Shown one piece after another: positions 44,827 to 57,730 of a stretch of DNA of 64,000 bases. Within the stretch, counting starts at the first letter, position 1. Each line of letters begins with the position of its first letter. A model generated the notes under the pieces. It was not told the DNA's origin. It ran no database searches and saw nothing but the letters and a program-made list of their open reading frames with translations. Source of the stretch: Kalaharituber pfeilii (Eukaryota > Ascomycota > Pezizomycetes > Pezizales > Pezizaceae). The stretch lies in assembly GCA_015179045.1 (NCBI GenBank), contig WHUZ01000035.1, positions 434,001 through 498,000 on the forward strand, given 5' to 3'. The position numbers and the translations under genes were made by a program.

Positions 44827-47075
44827 ATGTCTAGTCAACTGAATAAGCTAGCTGTGGTTCACTGGGCGCTTATAGCAGGAAACAATGGCTACACTTTTAA
44901 TCGGATGTACAATGAGCTTCACGATCCAGATATTCTCAGCGTTGTTCATGAATTACAAGAGATACAATCGCACCTAAATGACTTAGAGCTTTGGTTTCGT
45001 GATCCGAGGATTGAAAGGTTAATGCAAAGGGAGCTAAATGATATCGAGATAGGAATTACGGCATGCTCCACCTCAATCAGCAAACTGAATGACATTGTGA
45101 AATCGGTTACATCGGACAAACGAGGAGAGCCCATCAGCCGGGTATGGGGTGAAATTAGAGCGAAATTCAAGGAGCTGGAAGGGCCGGTAGTTGACAGGAT
45201 GAATGCGCATCGGGTCTGGTTGACCCAGCTGTTTCCTATTCTTAAGATGCATTTGTAAGTTACTCGATACTCTTGCCTTGCTCCGATTATAGTGGAGGCT
45301 TCCACAATTATCGGAGCATGGATGAATTTCCCCTGATATATCAATCCACTGCCATTCTGAAGGATTTTTGGCAAACTTTATGGACGCGAAGTATCCTCTT
45401 TTTTTTGCCACTATCTCTGACGGGCTGACCCCAGCATATTCAGCAAGCCTCAAAGTCGGATGGAAGTAGATCGATTGCGCAGTCAAATTCGGTATGTTAA
45501 TGGCGCAGACGATCAAGAATTATATGAACAAAGAGCGAGAGAATGGGAAGAATATCATCGGAGAGTCGCTGAACATGCTCGACTGGCTAGAGTTGCGCAA
45601 CCACCATCACCTCAATACAGTCCTACTATGTTCGTCCCAATGGCGCCATGGTCTGCACAAGCAACACCAGCCATGTATTCGCCCCCGCAGTCGGGGTCGT
45701 CCTACTCCCCAAGATATAGTGTACCCGGAGCTGCACCAGGCTATTTCCATTCTTACCCTTCTCCACCGACGTCGAACTCATCGACCAATTCGCCTCAGTC
45801 ATCCCGCCCGCCCCGTACTTTCACGATACACTACCCATCGCAGCCGATTCGACCGACAACCCCTACGTATCAGCCAAACCCCGTAGAGGAGGATTATCCC
45901 CAAAAGTGAGGCCACTTTCGAGATCGGCATCTCGAAGAAGATCATCAAGCAACGATAGAATAAACAAAGATGACCCAAGGCCTTCTCATAGAGGGAGGAC
46001 CCGGTCAAGAAGTCCGCCTGAATTGTATGTACTAAAATCGTGAGGACTCTTCCGTAGTATGACATGGTATTGACCTGCGAGAAGGCTCAGATCACAATGC
46101 TTTGGGAGACAGATAGATGCATGTAATTTATCTCTCACAACAAATGAACAGGAAGTGATGGCTGTGTAAGTTACAAGAATATCGCTCATATTTTTGAACA
46201 AGTGACTTACTGAGGTGTAGGGATTTTGACTCCGACATGACTGTGGCTCTCTACCGGAACAAGGAAACCAATGCGGCCAGAATCGTGTGCGCAGTGGATC
46301 ATGTTGGAAGCTGGGTAAATGATCAACGCGGTGGTAGCCCATACCAAGGAAGTATTAAGATCGTTGCGCTTACGGTACGACGTGAGAGCAAACATATTCT
46401 CAACTTGGTCCGGAGTAAACACCTCTGGGCTCGACTAGTCTTCAGTGACTTTGAGAGTATGTGAGCTGCAGATCATGCAAGTTTTACTCCTTTACTAATG
46501 ACCCCCACTCAGATATGGTACTCTTTTTCAACACTTTCATAGCCCTCAGAGCTCACAGCCCAGCTCAAGATCATCCAAATGATATAACGAGTGCTGAAAA
46601 GTGGCTTGCAGGAGAATCATCTAAATGGAGTTGTTATGTTTATTACGACAACGATACTTACCAGCTTCACCTTCTCCAAGATGAAGAAACACGTTGTGTG
46701 CGGATAGCAGCAATGCATCATCAGCCTGGACCTCTGGACAATATGACCATTTGGACTGTGTTCAGTAAGCCGCCATTATTGAAATTCTCCTAGATTGTGA
46801 ATTTAAGCTGACAATCATTAGTCCACGAGCAAATGGGAAGGGGGGTATCGTGGTTCAAACAGGTCTCCAGTACTGTAATACTACCGAGGATACCTGTTGC
46901 CTTTTTCTCGACCTCTTTCGCGCTGCGCCCAGTTGAAGAGTTCGCTTTGAAGTTCCTGAACATCAATGGTAAGTAAATGCCATTTTTTATGTGAGATAAA
47001 GTGGCTTATACAACGCACTTCCTAGATGCCAACCGATTTATTGAGGAAATCGAAGATCTCAGTCGAAATTATTGA
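44827..47075 (+). CDS. Uncharacterised multi-exon gene with helical N-terminus and Pro/Ser/RS-rich middle
   Basis: Exons as read: 44827-45254, 45444-about 45900, RS-rich block to 46024, 46221-46456, 46513-46764, 46822-46968 and 47026-47075. All listed introns are canonical and phase-consistent. The N-terminus (SSQLNKLAVVHWALIAGNNG, then helices around VVHELQEIQSHLNDLELWF) resembles the helical N-terminal regions common in fungal hypothetical proteins. The middle is Tyr/Pro/Ser-rich, then RS-rich (RPLSRSASRRRSSSNDR). The C-terminal half, MTVALYRNKETNAARIVCAV through YVYYDNDTYQLHLLQDEETR to EEFALKFLNING, looks like a folded domain that I do not recognise. The Pro-rich block (frame 1) and the RS block (frame 3) are offset; a further intron or an indel lies between about 45720 and 45906. 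Confidence 0.6.
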
Positions 47076-47873
47076 CCTACTTCCTATCATTATTGAATAT
47101 CCCTTTCATCTGATGATCTATCAATCAATACGATTGAATGATCGTAGCTGTTGAAATCCAAAACCAAAGCAGCTGCGCTCTGCTGCGGCTTTTACGACTT
47201 GATGATTCCGTTTGCCTGGAAATGATCGCTGGATCAAATTGCAATGTTGAAATGATTGAACGACTTGACAAATATTAATCGTTGCTTGGTGGTAAGGTTT
47301 CGTACTTTTCCATATATATAATGCATTGGTTTATGCCGATGCTTCTTATTTTCTTTTCTTCATTTATCTATTTTATGTTTAAATTATACCTTTTATTATC
47401 TCTATTTGTGTTACTCGGCTTCTCTACGCTATTTTCTTTTCTGATTTTCAAAACAAAGTACCCAATCCAAAAAGGAACATATTGGCCTAGTATGGCCTAT
47501 GAATGATGACAGAATCTGGAATTTGATGGGAGATATTTGCTTTATAGCTACGCATCTCTTGATGGTCGCTTGTTTTTTTAGTGGTCTCACAGAGGGATTT
47601 TCCTGAAAGAGCTCTAGTTTCATCCGCCAAGTTTGGTTCATGATGACATCAGTCGTCCATTCGCTATTGTCTGGGTATAGTCAACTCAAATTACATGGCT
47701 CCGACTTTCATTTTATGATGTGGTTCTTTTCTTGACAAACAAATTAAAAGACAATTATCTCACTCTACAATTGAACGCCTTCCCACCAAATAGACCTCGA
47801 ACGGTTCTCTCCATATAAACTTAACCATTCGATAGACAACTACGAGAGTATAACGTCCACCATTGGCTTTATC
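47076..47873. other. Intergenic region between co-oriented genes
   Basis: AT-rich with T-rich runs around 47300-47450. It should hold the 3' UTR of the upstream gene and the promoter of the next one. No other feature seen. Confidence 0.45.
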
Positions 47874-48619
47874 ATGTCCGCAATACACTCTCTCCGACTA
47901 CGATACCCATTATGTTCCGCACAATGTACCACACGCAGTATCTACCGCACACCAAACTGGGCTATATTTCCGGTAACCAACACTTCAATGTCCCACAAAG
48001 TGCGGTTGCTGTCGGGCGGCGGTTACGGCGAGCAAGGTGGAGACCCCATATCCGAGCATCCGCAAGACCAAGGCCCACGACAACGAATCGACACGGAGCA
48101 TCCGGGACCAGAGCCGGTTGCTGAGGGGAGAGGAAAAAGTGGGATCAAGGGTAAACCAGTACCGAAAGATACTCGTGGAACTGGAGGTGATCACGGCACG
48201 ATTAATATAGAGGCGAACGCGAGGGCTGCAGAGTTAGGGAGAAAGGCAGGTGAACATGCAAAAACGACTCATAGTAGTAGTGATAGTAGCGGTACAGAAA
48301 GCGGGAGACATAGCAAGAGCGGCGCAAGGCCGATAATACATGATGAAACAACCCCGAGGGACAAGGGGGAGGAAGCGGTAGAGAAACATAACAGGGAATT
48401 AAGGGAGAGGGAGCATAGTGAGGTTGCAAGGGATGATCACGAGAAGGTTGAGAAAGGGTTTTGGAGGGGTGAGTGCTCTATCTCGCTTGTGCGAACGGAT
48501 TCTACATTATTCTGGTGGACTTCTCCCACACTATACCGTCCTGCATGCATGTCAGAGCAGACAAGGCTGACGATTTGGTCCACAATCATACAGACGCTGG
48601 GGACAAGGAGTCAATTTAG
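47874..48619 (+). CDS. Small hydrophilic protein with mitochondrial-type N-terminus
   Basis: Two exons, 47874-48468 and 48561-48619, joined by a 92 nt intron (GTGAGT..CAG) in phase give 217 residues. The N-terminus (MSAIHSLRLRYPLC, then TTRSIYRTPNWAIF) is rich in Arg and Ser and free of acids for about 40 residues, as in matrix-targeting sequences. A Gly-rich block RLLSGGGYGEQGGDPISEHP follows, then charged low-complexity sequence with PIIHDETTP, EEAVEKHNRELREREH and KVEKGFWRG. The end is DKADDLVHNHTDAGDKESI. This pattern resembles a conserved family of fungal hypothetical proteins. Mitochondrial location is a prediction; no function is known to me. Confidence 0.65.
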
Positions 48620-49299
48620 ACTGACACTGTCAACGTTGGGGTACTACGGGGTCTCTACCAGTACTGGATAGAATACGATCTGCGGATAGGAAGCGACCGG
48701 GGTATTTCGCACCATCCCTCACCCGGAAATGCAGATACTATTTTTCTTCAGGAATATATGAGCTACATATGCAATAAATTGAATATAGGCTAAACCTAGT
48801 GCACTGATTCCGAATCTGAAGGAAAAAATAATGAAAAGGCTACATCTTCAGCATCTACAATTTTATACATCTCATCACCTCTACAAAATAACCCCCTCCG
48901 GCTCCCATAAGCTCATACCCATGACACAGCATCTGCACTATCACAGTACTACTCATGATGATATCTCCAAATACTGTACTATAACGTAGGATTAGCAGAA
49001 GCTCGAGATCTGCAGCGTGGCACTATACGCACCTTCTAATATGTAGTTAAAATTCTATTTCTCGCACTAGAAAGGCTGCCTCAACCTCGTCAATCTCCGA
49101 TTCTGACCCCAAGGACTCTAATTCTCACTCAGTTCGAATCAAGCTCTATAGGTGTAGAGGCTTGTGTGGGAGCCACCGTCTCTCTTCCAGACACCTCCAG
49201 TTACTCCAGTGATGCAAAATTCAACTCGAAAGGCTCCACTGCACCCCTCACTACCATGAGCTCCGACCATCACTTAGCGCCAACCACAAGAGCCCCTGA
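48620..49299. other. Intergenic region, nothing recognised
   Basis: No supported feature. It may include the terminal flank of the transposase relic to the right. Confidence 0.35.
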
Positions 49300-50140
49300 T
49301 CTATAGCTTCACCCATGCCTGCACCCATGTCCCTGTCCACAATTGGTAGCTTTTTTAGCAGCTGCTGCTGCTACACGAGCTGCTGCTGTGGCCTCCTTTT
49401 TGGCTGCAGCAGCTGTCTATTTTTCGAGCTTGTCTGCTACCTTTTTTTCCTTTGCAGCTACTGTTGCAATCTTCTCCTATGCAGCATTCTTGGAGAGTTG
49501 GCAGAATTGCTAGGAACACTTTCAGTGCTAGGTAGGTGGAGGGTACCGACACTTCTGGTAATTCGAGTAGGTGCTGGGGGTTGCTGCTGGGTGCCCGGAG
49601 GATGCAGTACCAGAGTGCATATGCACCTCAAAATGATACTTCATATACTCAAGACCCAGGCCATCATTATATAACTACTCTTAGAGTAACCAAAGCTTGC
49701 TGGCCGCTTATATGCATCATCCTTACCATAGTAGCTATGCCAATGACTTTTTGCCTGCCATACAATAAATGGTAGTATAACCTTGTCTGCAGCATTCACA
49801 GTCTCAAGAGGCATGATGAACTCTCGACTACCATTAATGACTGTGACCTTATGACCAGGTCCAGCATGCACAATTGACTTGCGGTGATTTTTATGCATAT
49901 TTTCCATGACAATTCCCTTCTCACCACAATTCTAAAAGATTGTCAGGAGTAATATGGCAATATTGAATAGTATTATGCAATGTCTTGTAAAATGTACATT
50001 GAGCTACCACATCCATGTCGTGCTTCATCCGTATTCTCTCAAGATATTGAATATATTTGGCATTGATGGTGGGGTAGCGAGTGAACTGCCGTGCCGGCGA
50101 GGGCCTGGTAATTTATTGCTTTGCTGCGCGCAGAGGATCT
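49300..50140 (-). pseudogene. Fot1/pogo-type DDE transposase relic
   Basis: On the minus strand the fragments follow the family order. The first is TINAKYIQYLERIRMKHDMD with AQCTFYKTLHNTIQYCHITP near 49950-50090. Next comes NCGEKGIVMENMHKN in the position of the first catalytic Asp block, then HKVTVINGSREFIMPLETV and AADKVILPFIVWQAKSHW (49907-49760), the conserved segment after that block. A Lys/Ala-rich, probably coiled-coil tail (EEKIATVAAKEKKVADKLEK, then AAAAKKEATAAAR) lies at 49355-49500. Stops and frameshifts separate the pieces, and the normal Asp is replaced (NCGEKG where MDEKG is usual). Ends were not found. Confidence 0.55.
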
Positions 50141-51597
50141 GAACGGCTTGTTGCGCATAACATTTGGAGATGCACTGGCAAGCCCAGGTCACTCATGGTG
50201 GTCGTCCAAGTGATGAGTGCATTTTCAGTGAGAAGCTGCTGCATCTCATGAGCCTCTATACAGCCCTTCTGTGCCCCTCGTGGTCGATGGCTCAGGGTAG
50301 TCGAATTAAAATAACCTGCTACGTTTTTCTAAACTATCTTGTAGATTCTTATGCCTCCATGCTATAGCACGAGTAAGGCCATAAGGTAGCTTCTTCTTGA
50401 TGCAAGCCATGATATGAAGGTGATTGCACGTGAATAGTGTCAATATTGAAAGAGATCCAGTAATAATTGGAGGAGGACGGGGCTGCTGAATTATCCCGGT
50501 AGCTTCCTAACCGCAGATCGTATCCTATCCAGTACTGGTAAGTTGCTGCGCTCTTCCATTTCATTAGACGTCGGTGAGGTGACCTCTGAGGATTTACTTG
50601 GGTGGGGGTTGCTACTACCCACTTGCATATAATATACGCATGCGCTGAAGAAACATAATTTGCTCATCTCACCGTTTTCCACACATGTATATGAGGCCTA
50701 GACTATAAATATCGCACGTTCAAAAAGGCTCGGCATTGCTGTCGTATTATTGCGCTTTATACAAAGAGTCTCACACTTCGACGATGACGATGCCAGCACA
50801 CGATGCCAGCACACGATGCCTGTGGCTTAGTCTTAGCCTGTGGCTCGCGCCGAGACTGTGGCTAGTGAGCTGTTTCCCAAAGCTTATATAAGCACCGCAT
50901 GTAACACAATGTCCCCACTAGTCTCATGCCACAATCCCACAAACTTGTGCTGAAACGATCTACGTCACCATAACGTTCATACAGTAGATCTCAATGCTCC
51001 AAACCATGGAATTGACCGAAATCACTGAAAGCAAGCGATTGACCAGCTGCGGTATTCTTAATGTTGCCTATGTGCCAAACGCTTGTCTAAGCCCCCGACA
51101 ACAATCAGGTCTAAGGTTACATGCCTTTGCCTTGTGTGGCCTGGGTTGCCTAAACAGGTCGCAGGCAGTGTAAGCAAACAAACCAAGAATTGGCTGGCAT
51201 ATAACGCCGCAAAAGCCAGCGAGCGAACCGTTCCCGGATCTGACCAGATCATGACACATGCTAGTGCGAACTTGAAGCAAATGGTCGTCTCTGGATGCCA
51301 TGGAAAATCAGGGATGGGAGTTATGTCATCGCTCGCATGGTCTGTGCGAGTTTCGATATATATGACGAAGGGAGATTTCTTGACCTCTTCTTTCTTTCTT
51401 TCTTTTTTTTTTGTCCTGTACTCATTCCCATACATTTTTCTAATTGACACCGTGAAACTTTAACGCTAAAGGCTTGAGTATACAATATACGATACCCCAA
51501 GGAAGCTTACTTCGGTGGGTGATATCAGAATACAGCTGGTGAAGTAGAAGAGACGGAGTGAGAATATTAGCTTCGAAAGAAATTTAGCGAAGGCATC
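50141..51597. other. Intergenic region, no gene supported
   Basis: The left part may still belong to the transposase relic. The tandem words CACGATGCCAG occur near 50792-50820. The right part is the probable promoter of the Ish1-repeat gene. Nothing else was recognised. Confidence 0.35.
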
Positions 51598-53545
51598 ATG
51601 AAGTTGACTCCACAATTCCTCGTGCTTGCACTCTATGCCTCCTCTGCGGTAGCCATCTTAGGCTTCGGCAAGAGTGGTATGTATTCACATTCACCCTTGC
51701 ACAAGGTCGATTTCTTCTGATATGCAATGATGCTGACATTTGAAAAGCATACAACAAATGGCACGAAACCGAGCTTGAGCGCTGGCTCGCTGATCACGAT
51801 ATCCCTTACCCTACTCCCGCGGACCGCAAGGATCTAGAGAACCTCGTCAAAGAGAACTGGGATAAGAAAGTCAGTTCTCCATACACGGAATGGGACGCTG
51901 AGACGCTTCAGGCGTACCTGAAGCAGAAGGGGGTAGAGATAAATGAGAAAAGCAAGGATAATAAGAATTGGCTCGTGGAGACGGTCAAGAAGAACTGGTA
52001 TGAGGCTGAGAATACGGCTGAGGATGCGTACAACAATGTGAAGAATTGGATTTTTGATACGTATGTCAATATGTTAAATTCCATGGCTTGAATCTCACAT
52101 AAAAATTCTTTTAGATGGACCGACAGCCAGTTAAAGGCATTCCTCGATCGGCATGGCATCCCCAATCCGACTCCTCGAAAGAGAGAGACGCTTCTCGAAA
52201 CTGCACGCGAGAACTACCAAGTTGTCGCAGACAAGATCGGCGAGACCGCCGCCTACCCGGGAAACTGGCTCTACGAAGCATGGAGCGAGAGCGACTTGAA
52301 GTACGCTGTCCTAGACATGACGTCAGACCCTAGAAATGGCAACCGTCATACTAACTTGACTACCCAAATAGGAAATGGCTTGATGAGCGTGGCATCCCTG
52401 TCCCGCAGCCCACAACCCGTGACAAGCTCATCGCGCAGGTCCGGCGAAACTCCCGCCTTGCGTCGTTGAAGCTCAAGGAGGCACAAGCCTCCGCATCGGC
52501 CTCTGCCCAGGCTGTTAAGGAGTCCATCTCCAATGCTATCTTTGAGTCTTGGTCCGACTCCGAGCTCAAGAAATGGGCCGATGAAAATGGAATCAAAGTT
52601 CCCCAGGGTTCCACGCGGAACGAGCTTTTGGCACTGGCCCGCCGTAATAGGGCCTACTTGAGCGATGACACCATTTCCGCGTCCATGAGCGCGGCATACA
52701 AATCTGCTACAAACACGGCTGCATCGGTCTACTCCCGTGCGACGGACACTACGTACGATTATGGACAGGCTGTGTTCGACAAGGCGATTGAGGCCTGGTC
52801 AGACTCCCGTCTCAAGGCATACCTTGACTCCCGCGGTGTCCCTGTCCCTCAGCACACCAAGCGTGATGAGCTTCTTGCTAAAGTCCGCCTGCACCGTCAT
52901 AAGGCCGCTACGGGATACGGCGCCTGGACATTCGACACCTGGACGTACGACAACCTTAAAAAGTACCTCGAGCAACAAGGCACCAAGGCCAGCTCTGCCG
53001 CCTCCTCTAGCGCATCTACCTCTCGTGAGGATCTGGTCCGCCAAGCGCAGGAAGCGTATGCGGCTGCCTCTGCCTCTGGCGGCTCCGCTTACGCATCTGT
53101 GACTTCGGCGCTCGCAAAAGCAACGGATTCAGTGAAGTCCACCACGTTTGATACGTGGTCCGATTCGGAATTGAAGGCTTACTTAGATTCGTACGGAATC
53201 AAGACATATCAGGGATCGACGAGGAATGAGCTTTTGGCGAATGCGCGCAGAGCGCAGCATTTGTTCTTGTATGGGTCTGCTGGCCCCACACAGACGATGT
53301 ACCAAAAGGTGAAATGGTGCCTGGGGTGGATGTATAATCAGTTTGCGTTCAGGGTAGGGCTTGCGCAGAGGAAGGTTGAGGAGATGGGCGACAAGGCGAG
53401 GGAGTCGGCACAGTATAATTATGATAGGGCTGCAGAGGAGAGCAGAGAGGCAGTGCGTAGGGCGGAGGAGAACGCAAAGTATGGGTACGATAGGGTATAT
53501 GAGGAGGGGAAGAAGGGAGCGCATAAGGTTAAGCAGGAGTTGTAG
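51598..53545 (+). CDS. Ish1/Msc1-type protein with eight Ish1 repeats
   Basis: Four exons, 51598-51676, 51748-52060, 52115-52300 and 52372-53545, with introns of 71, 54 and 71 nt and intact phase, encode 583 residues. A signal peptide (MKLTPQFLVLALYASSAVA) is followed by eight Ish1 (HeH/LEM-like) motifs of the form [F/Y]xxWsdseLkxyLdxxGipxPqxxxRdeLl. The fifth to eighth lie in exon 4; the seventh has a Ser/Ala-rich insertion instead of the usual loop. The C-terminal 60 residues are Arg/Glu/Tyr-rich with repeated YDRAAEE/YGYDR motifs, probably helical. Family members include S. pombe Ish1 (stress-responsive, nuclear envelope) and S. cerevisiae Msc1. ER or nuclear-envelope residence is inferred. 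Codon use is strongly C/G-biased in exon 4, consistent with high expression. Confidence 0.88.
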
Positions 53546-56500
53546 GTTGGAGAGTTAGGTTGGTAGGAGATGAGCGGAGAATGAGGTTGAGGTTGTTGGA
53601 CTGCGTATTTGTTTCGATATGAAAGCTCTTTGCCGACTTTTGTGTGTAATGTGAGTGTCATCTTGCAAGTATGGGATGAACGGGGTTACTTTCCTTATGC
53701 TTTTTTCTTTTTCTCGCATTTTTCGTAGGTTCACTGTATACTAGTGGTTAATGATGGGGAACAACAAAATAATAGCAGTGTTCTCAAAAGGTTCTTTCTA
53801 AGCAACAATATACTAGCAAGATGCTTGTGTGCTGAGTAAGCAAGTCTCTGCGTGTGCCTTTTTGGTACTCCACTCTAGTCTGGAGTCAGGTAGTCTGGTT
53901 CGAGCCTATCCTCGCTCAGAGTTTGCATTTTAAAAGTCTGCTTAAGAGAGACTACCTGCGAAATTCTAATCTACAACATCAATGTAAAAAAACGTAAAAT
54001 TTTTTAATTGCCATGTTTAGATTTTGTATACTTCTTAGAAAACCTCTCTCCTGAGTCGTGTTTTGTCGCTGGGCGTTATAGTACTAGTATCGCTGGGTTG
54101 CTACGAACTAGACAAGTATGTAGGTGAGGTAACTAACTTCTTACAATTGGTAATCTACTCTACATTTGTAAAATTCTGGGGGGGGGGGGGTGGGGAACAA
54201 GAGAATTGCCATGGGGCCAGCGATATGTTTCGGAAGCGGGAGGAGAATGGGGGGTGGCTGGTAAGCTCCCAGGAACTAAAGGGAAGTTGAAATTTACCGA
54301 GACGTTTCGAATACTGTACCTACCTAGTTAGAGTGGTACTCTAGAGTAGCAGGTGGGTGGGGGAATGGGACTAGGTAGGGAGGAAGAGAATGAGTGGGAA
54401 GTATGGAGGAAGGAGTGTGTGTGTGGGCTGGGGAACTTCACTGGCAGAGTACTAAGTGGGCGCATGAGCATACGCTCTAGGTATTACTACAGTACCGGTG
54501 GACATGAGTTAACGGCGGATACTTCTACAATTCTTCTCCAAGACGGGTGTGGCATGGGTATATCTTGTCTCGAGGAATGCCAGTGTCTGGGTGCTCTACT
54601 TAAAGCTAGGGTGCATGTATGTCAGGCATAAAGAAGTAGAGTACCGCAAGCAAGACCTCTCCGTCATTAAAGGGGAGGCTCTGCGTAAGACTGCGAATTC
54701 TATGTAGGTCGAGCAAGAGAAACACCTTCCTACATAGGTGAAATAGGGGATAAAAGAGATCTAGTCTGGTTGGCACGAAAAGAGATCAGAATTCGGCTTA
54801 ACCCGCAAAACCTGACTGGGGGTCTTGCTCGCCAGATCATGCGGGTAAGTTTACTTCCTGTAAAGCAGTCCACTCTACAGGTCTAAAATGCAGACGAAGT
54901 ATTAATGAGAGGCGCGTATTTATCGTACTATTGCCGTTCCGGTTTTCTCTTTTGGGAGCAAGGGTACTCTACTAGGCTACTCTACGAACGAAGGGTGATC
55001 ATTGAATGGTGAAGAGAACGGGAGGTTGGGGTTTGGTATGAGGAATTTAGTTACCTGACGCGCAATATCATAAGATACCGCCATCGATTCATTCGATGCG
55101 ATGCGCTGCACAAAAAATGGGAGTGGAAAAGTACGGGTATGGGACGTTACGAGACTAGGTATTGGCTGTTTCTCGTGTTGAAAAGGTGCTTGATGCGGCG
55201 CGAACAAGTAAGCGGCGAGAAAAGGTAACGTTCATGTGGTACTAATACCTATCACTCTTGCCGGGTCAATCAATTGCAGCGTCAACGGACGCACGGTAGA
55301 GAGAAGATTGAGACTGTCAGCTTGCAACTTACGACGCGGCCTTGCGTGTCCACCCGTCTCTCTTCTCAAATGGCTATGGCTGCGGCACACACTTTGAAAT
55401 TACCCAGTGTCCCCGGGAGTGTAAGGAGGTGTGCTGAGATGTACGCCGGGTGCCGGAAGCAACACGGGCGGGGACTGGGTTGATTCCAGCACTAGCGCCA
55501 TTCCCTCTCTTGTTGTGTTGCCGCAGTGAGCGCTGGGTAGGATGTATGTGATTTATGCGCATTGTGTGTGTCTGCTTCAGAATGGAGAGAGGAATCCAGC
55601 ACGCTAGAACGTAGCATGCTCAATCCGTTTGCGCGTTTTGCGCTAGCAACGGAATTTTTTGTTTTTCTTTATTTTATTTTGTTACTTTTGCCTTATTCCA
55701 GGAAAACGCCTTGTAATGAAAGAATGACATACTGCTCCAAGACTGGTGAGACTCCATTCCTGCTAGGATATGGTGATATGTGTCGTACTCAGGTATGGAG
55801 GTATGGATGGAGCTCGTATGCTCTCTTTTCTGCACTGCGGAATTTGCACTACTATCTAAGTAAGACCCCTCTGGCTGGAGTTATATGGAATCCTCCAGCA
55901 AGCAATTCGGCCACAGGCTAGGGAATTTTTTTATTTTTTCTGAGACTTTATCAATTGGTGTGGGAAATAGGAGCATATGTTGCAGGCTGTTCTCGTTCCC
56001 AGTAGCAGGCTAGGGTACAGTAGTGCCTTGTAGTGAGTGTAGAATTGAGGACGGTGCTTAACTCCAGTGACTGCTGCGCAGTCTGGGTTGCTTACCACTA
56101 CTAGTATTAACAAGTTGAGATGGGAGCTTTCGCTGCACCTCTCTGTGTGACAGAATAATGTGTGACCAGTAACCTTGCATAATTTCGAAGGCAAAACCTT
56201 TGCTACTCATACCCATAGTAAAAAGAACGGGCTGGTACGGCTTGCACCATTAGAAAATGGTGGACGAAATGTATCACGGAGCCAGGCTAGGGAGAGTGCC
56301 TCCCAGTCGAAGAACCATGTATCTCTGAGAATTTTGCAGCCTGCGACAAGCAACACGCATTACTCCTAGTACAGTTACCTCGCTATGCCTCAGCTTGATC
56401 AACCTGATTTAGGATACTGGGTAAATGGCACCAGAAAGAAAATTGAGACTTACGTAGATGGCGAGATTCTACTCCAAACAGATTCCCTCTTTTCTTGTCT

Positions 56501-57730
56501 GGCTAGGATGCGGCGGCTAGGTAGATGATGCGAGCAATCTCGTTCGCTGGGGACGTTTCTTGTGTTTTTCTCCTACACCCACTTGAAGTAGAATATTATG
56601 CAGCATGATGCCCTCCATCGAGATCCGTGTTTCGAGACTGACGTTTCGTGAATTTAAAGTTCTATCTGGGAAAGCGATTTCCTAGGCTGATACTCATGTG
56701 ATATATTATGTACCCGATCTTTCGCATATTCAGTCTGTAACAAGAAGGTAATTCTGCAAATGGGAACTCAGAATCACGAATACCAAATTTGTATGTCAAG
56801 AGTCCATTTTTGGTCATGGATCACGAGTGTCTTATTCTCTCTAGAGTGAAAATGTTTAAACCCATGCTCATTAGTTCGCTTTTCTTATTTCCGTTCGGAT
56901 AAATCGATGAGTTTGAAGGTCAATATGCAGGTAAATAAGCGGGCAGGTCGCAGTTGGATCTATTTATATAGTTTAGAGGGGCAATTGAAAAAAGCGAGTA
57001 CCGTACTGTAGAACTTTTTGCATGAGTAATGGATCGCACTATGAGACACGTGAAATCGGCTCGAACTTCTTTTGGCATAAAACTGGAATCGCCTAGCTGG
57101 GGCACTTCCCACAGGTAAGCTGTGGTAATAGAGTCGCGGCAAGAACAACGCTGGGTGGCTCTACTCGCGTTTGTGAGTAAACATTGCACTGTTGTTGCGC
57201 CAACGACACGTCTACCTGACAGGTTTTTGCGCTTCACATTCAATTCCAACACTGCCCAAAGAGACATTTAACCGGGCCACATCCCAAAAGAAAGAGTATC
57301 TAATTGTAGCAATAGATATCACATTATTTCAGATCCATTTTGCTTTCGCCACACAACTCAACACAAACTCAACATATCATAATTTGGTTTGTGTGATCGG
57401 TTCAGTAAGACAAGATCAAGAAGATAAAATAAGAAACAAGCCATCCTATCAAGACACTAAAAGAAAAGAAAGTGAAAAAAATCTGAAATTATCGTAGCTG
57501 CTAAAACCCAAAGCACAACTGAGCAAAACGCAAACCCTTGAACCAGCCGTAAGAAAAATCAATTTACCATGACATACAGATTGAGACAACGAACAGGTAG
57601 CCTTGATTACGGCGTGCAGGGATGGAAGATGTCGAGCTAAAAGCTAACCCACTCGTGTCTCGGAGAGAGGTATATGATCGGATATGAGAGTAAATAAGGA
57701 CAAAACGCTCCAGGTTGTTGATGTGGTTGT
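53546..57730. other. 4.2 kb intergenic region, nothing recognised
   Basis: A G run (12 of 12 near 54179-54190) and scattered short direct repeats of ACTCTA-like words occur. ORFs show no domain features. The end contains the 3' UTR of the Nhp6 gene. Confidence 0.4.

Noticed and set aside
55562..55921. 119-codon plus-strand ORF with a hydrophobic segment
   Set aside because: Isolated, with no homology signature, splice partners or conserved motif; likely chance in AT-rich DNA.
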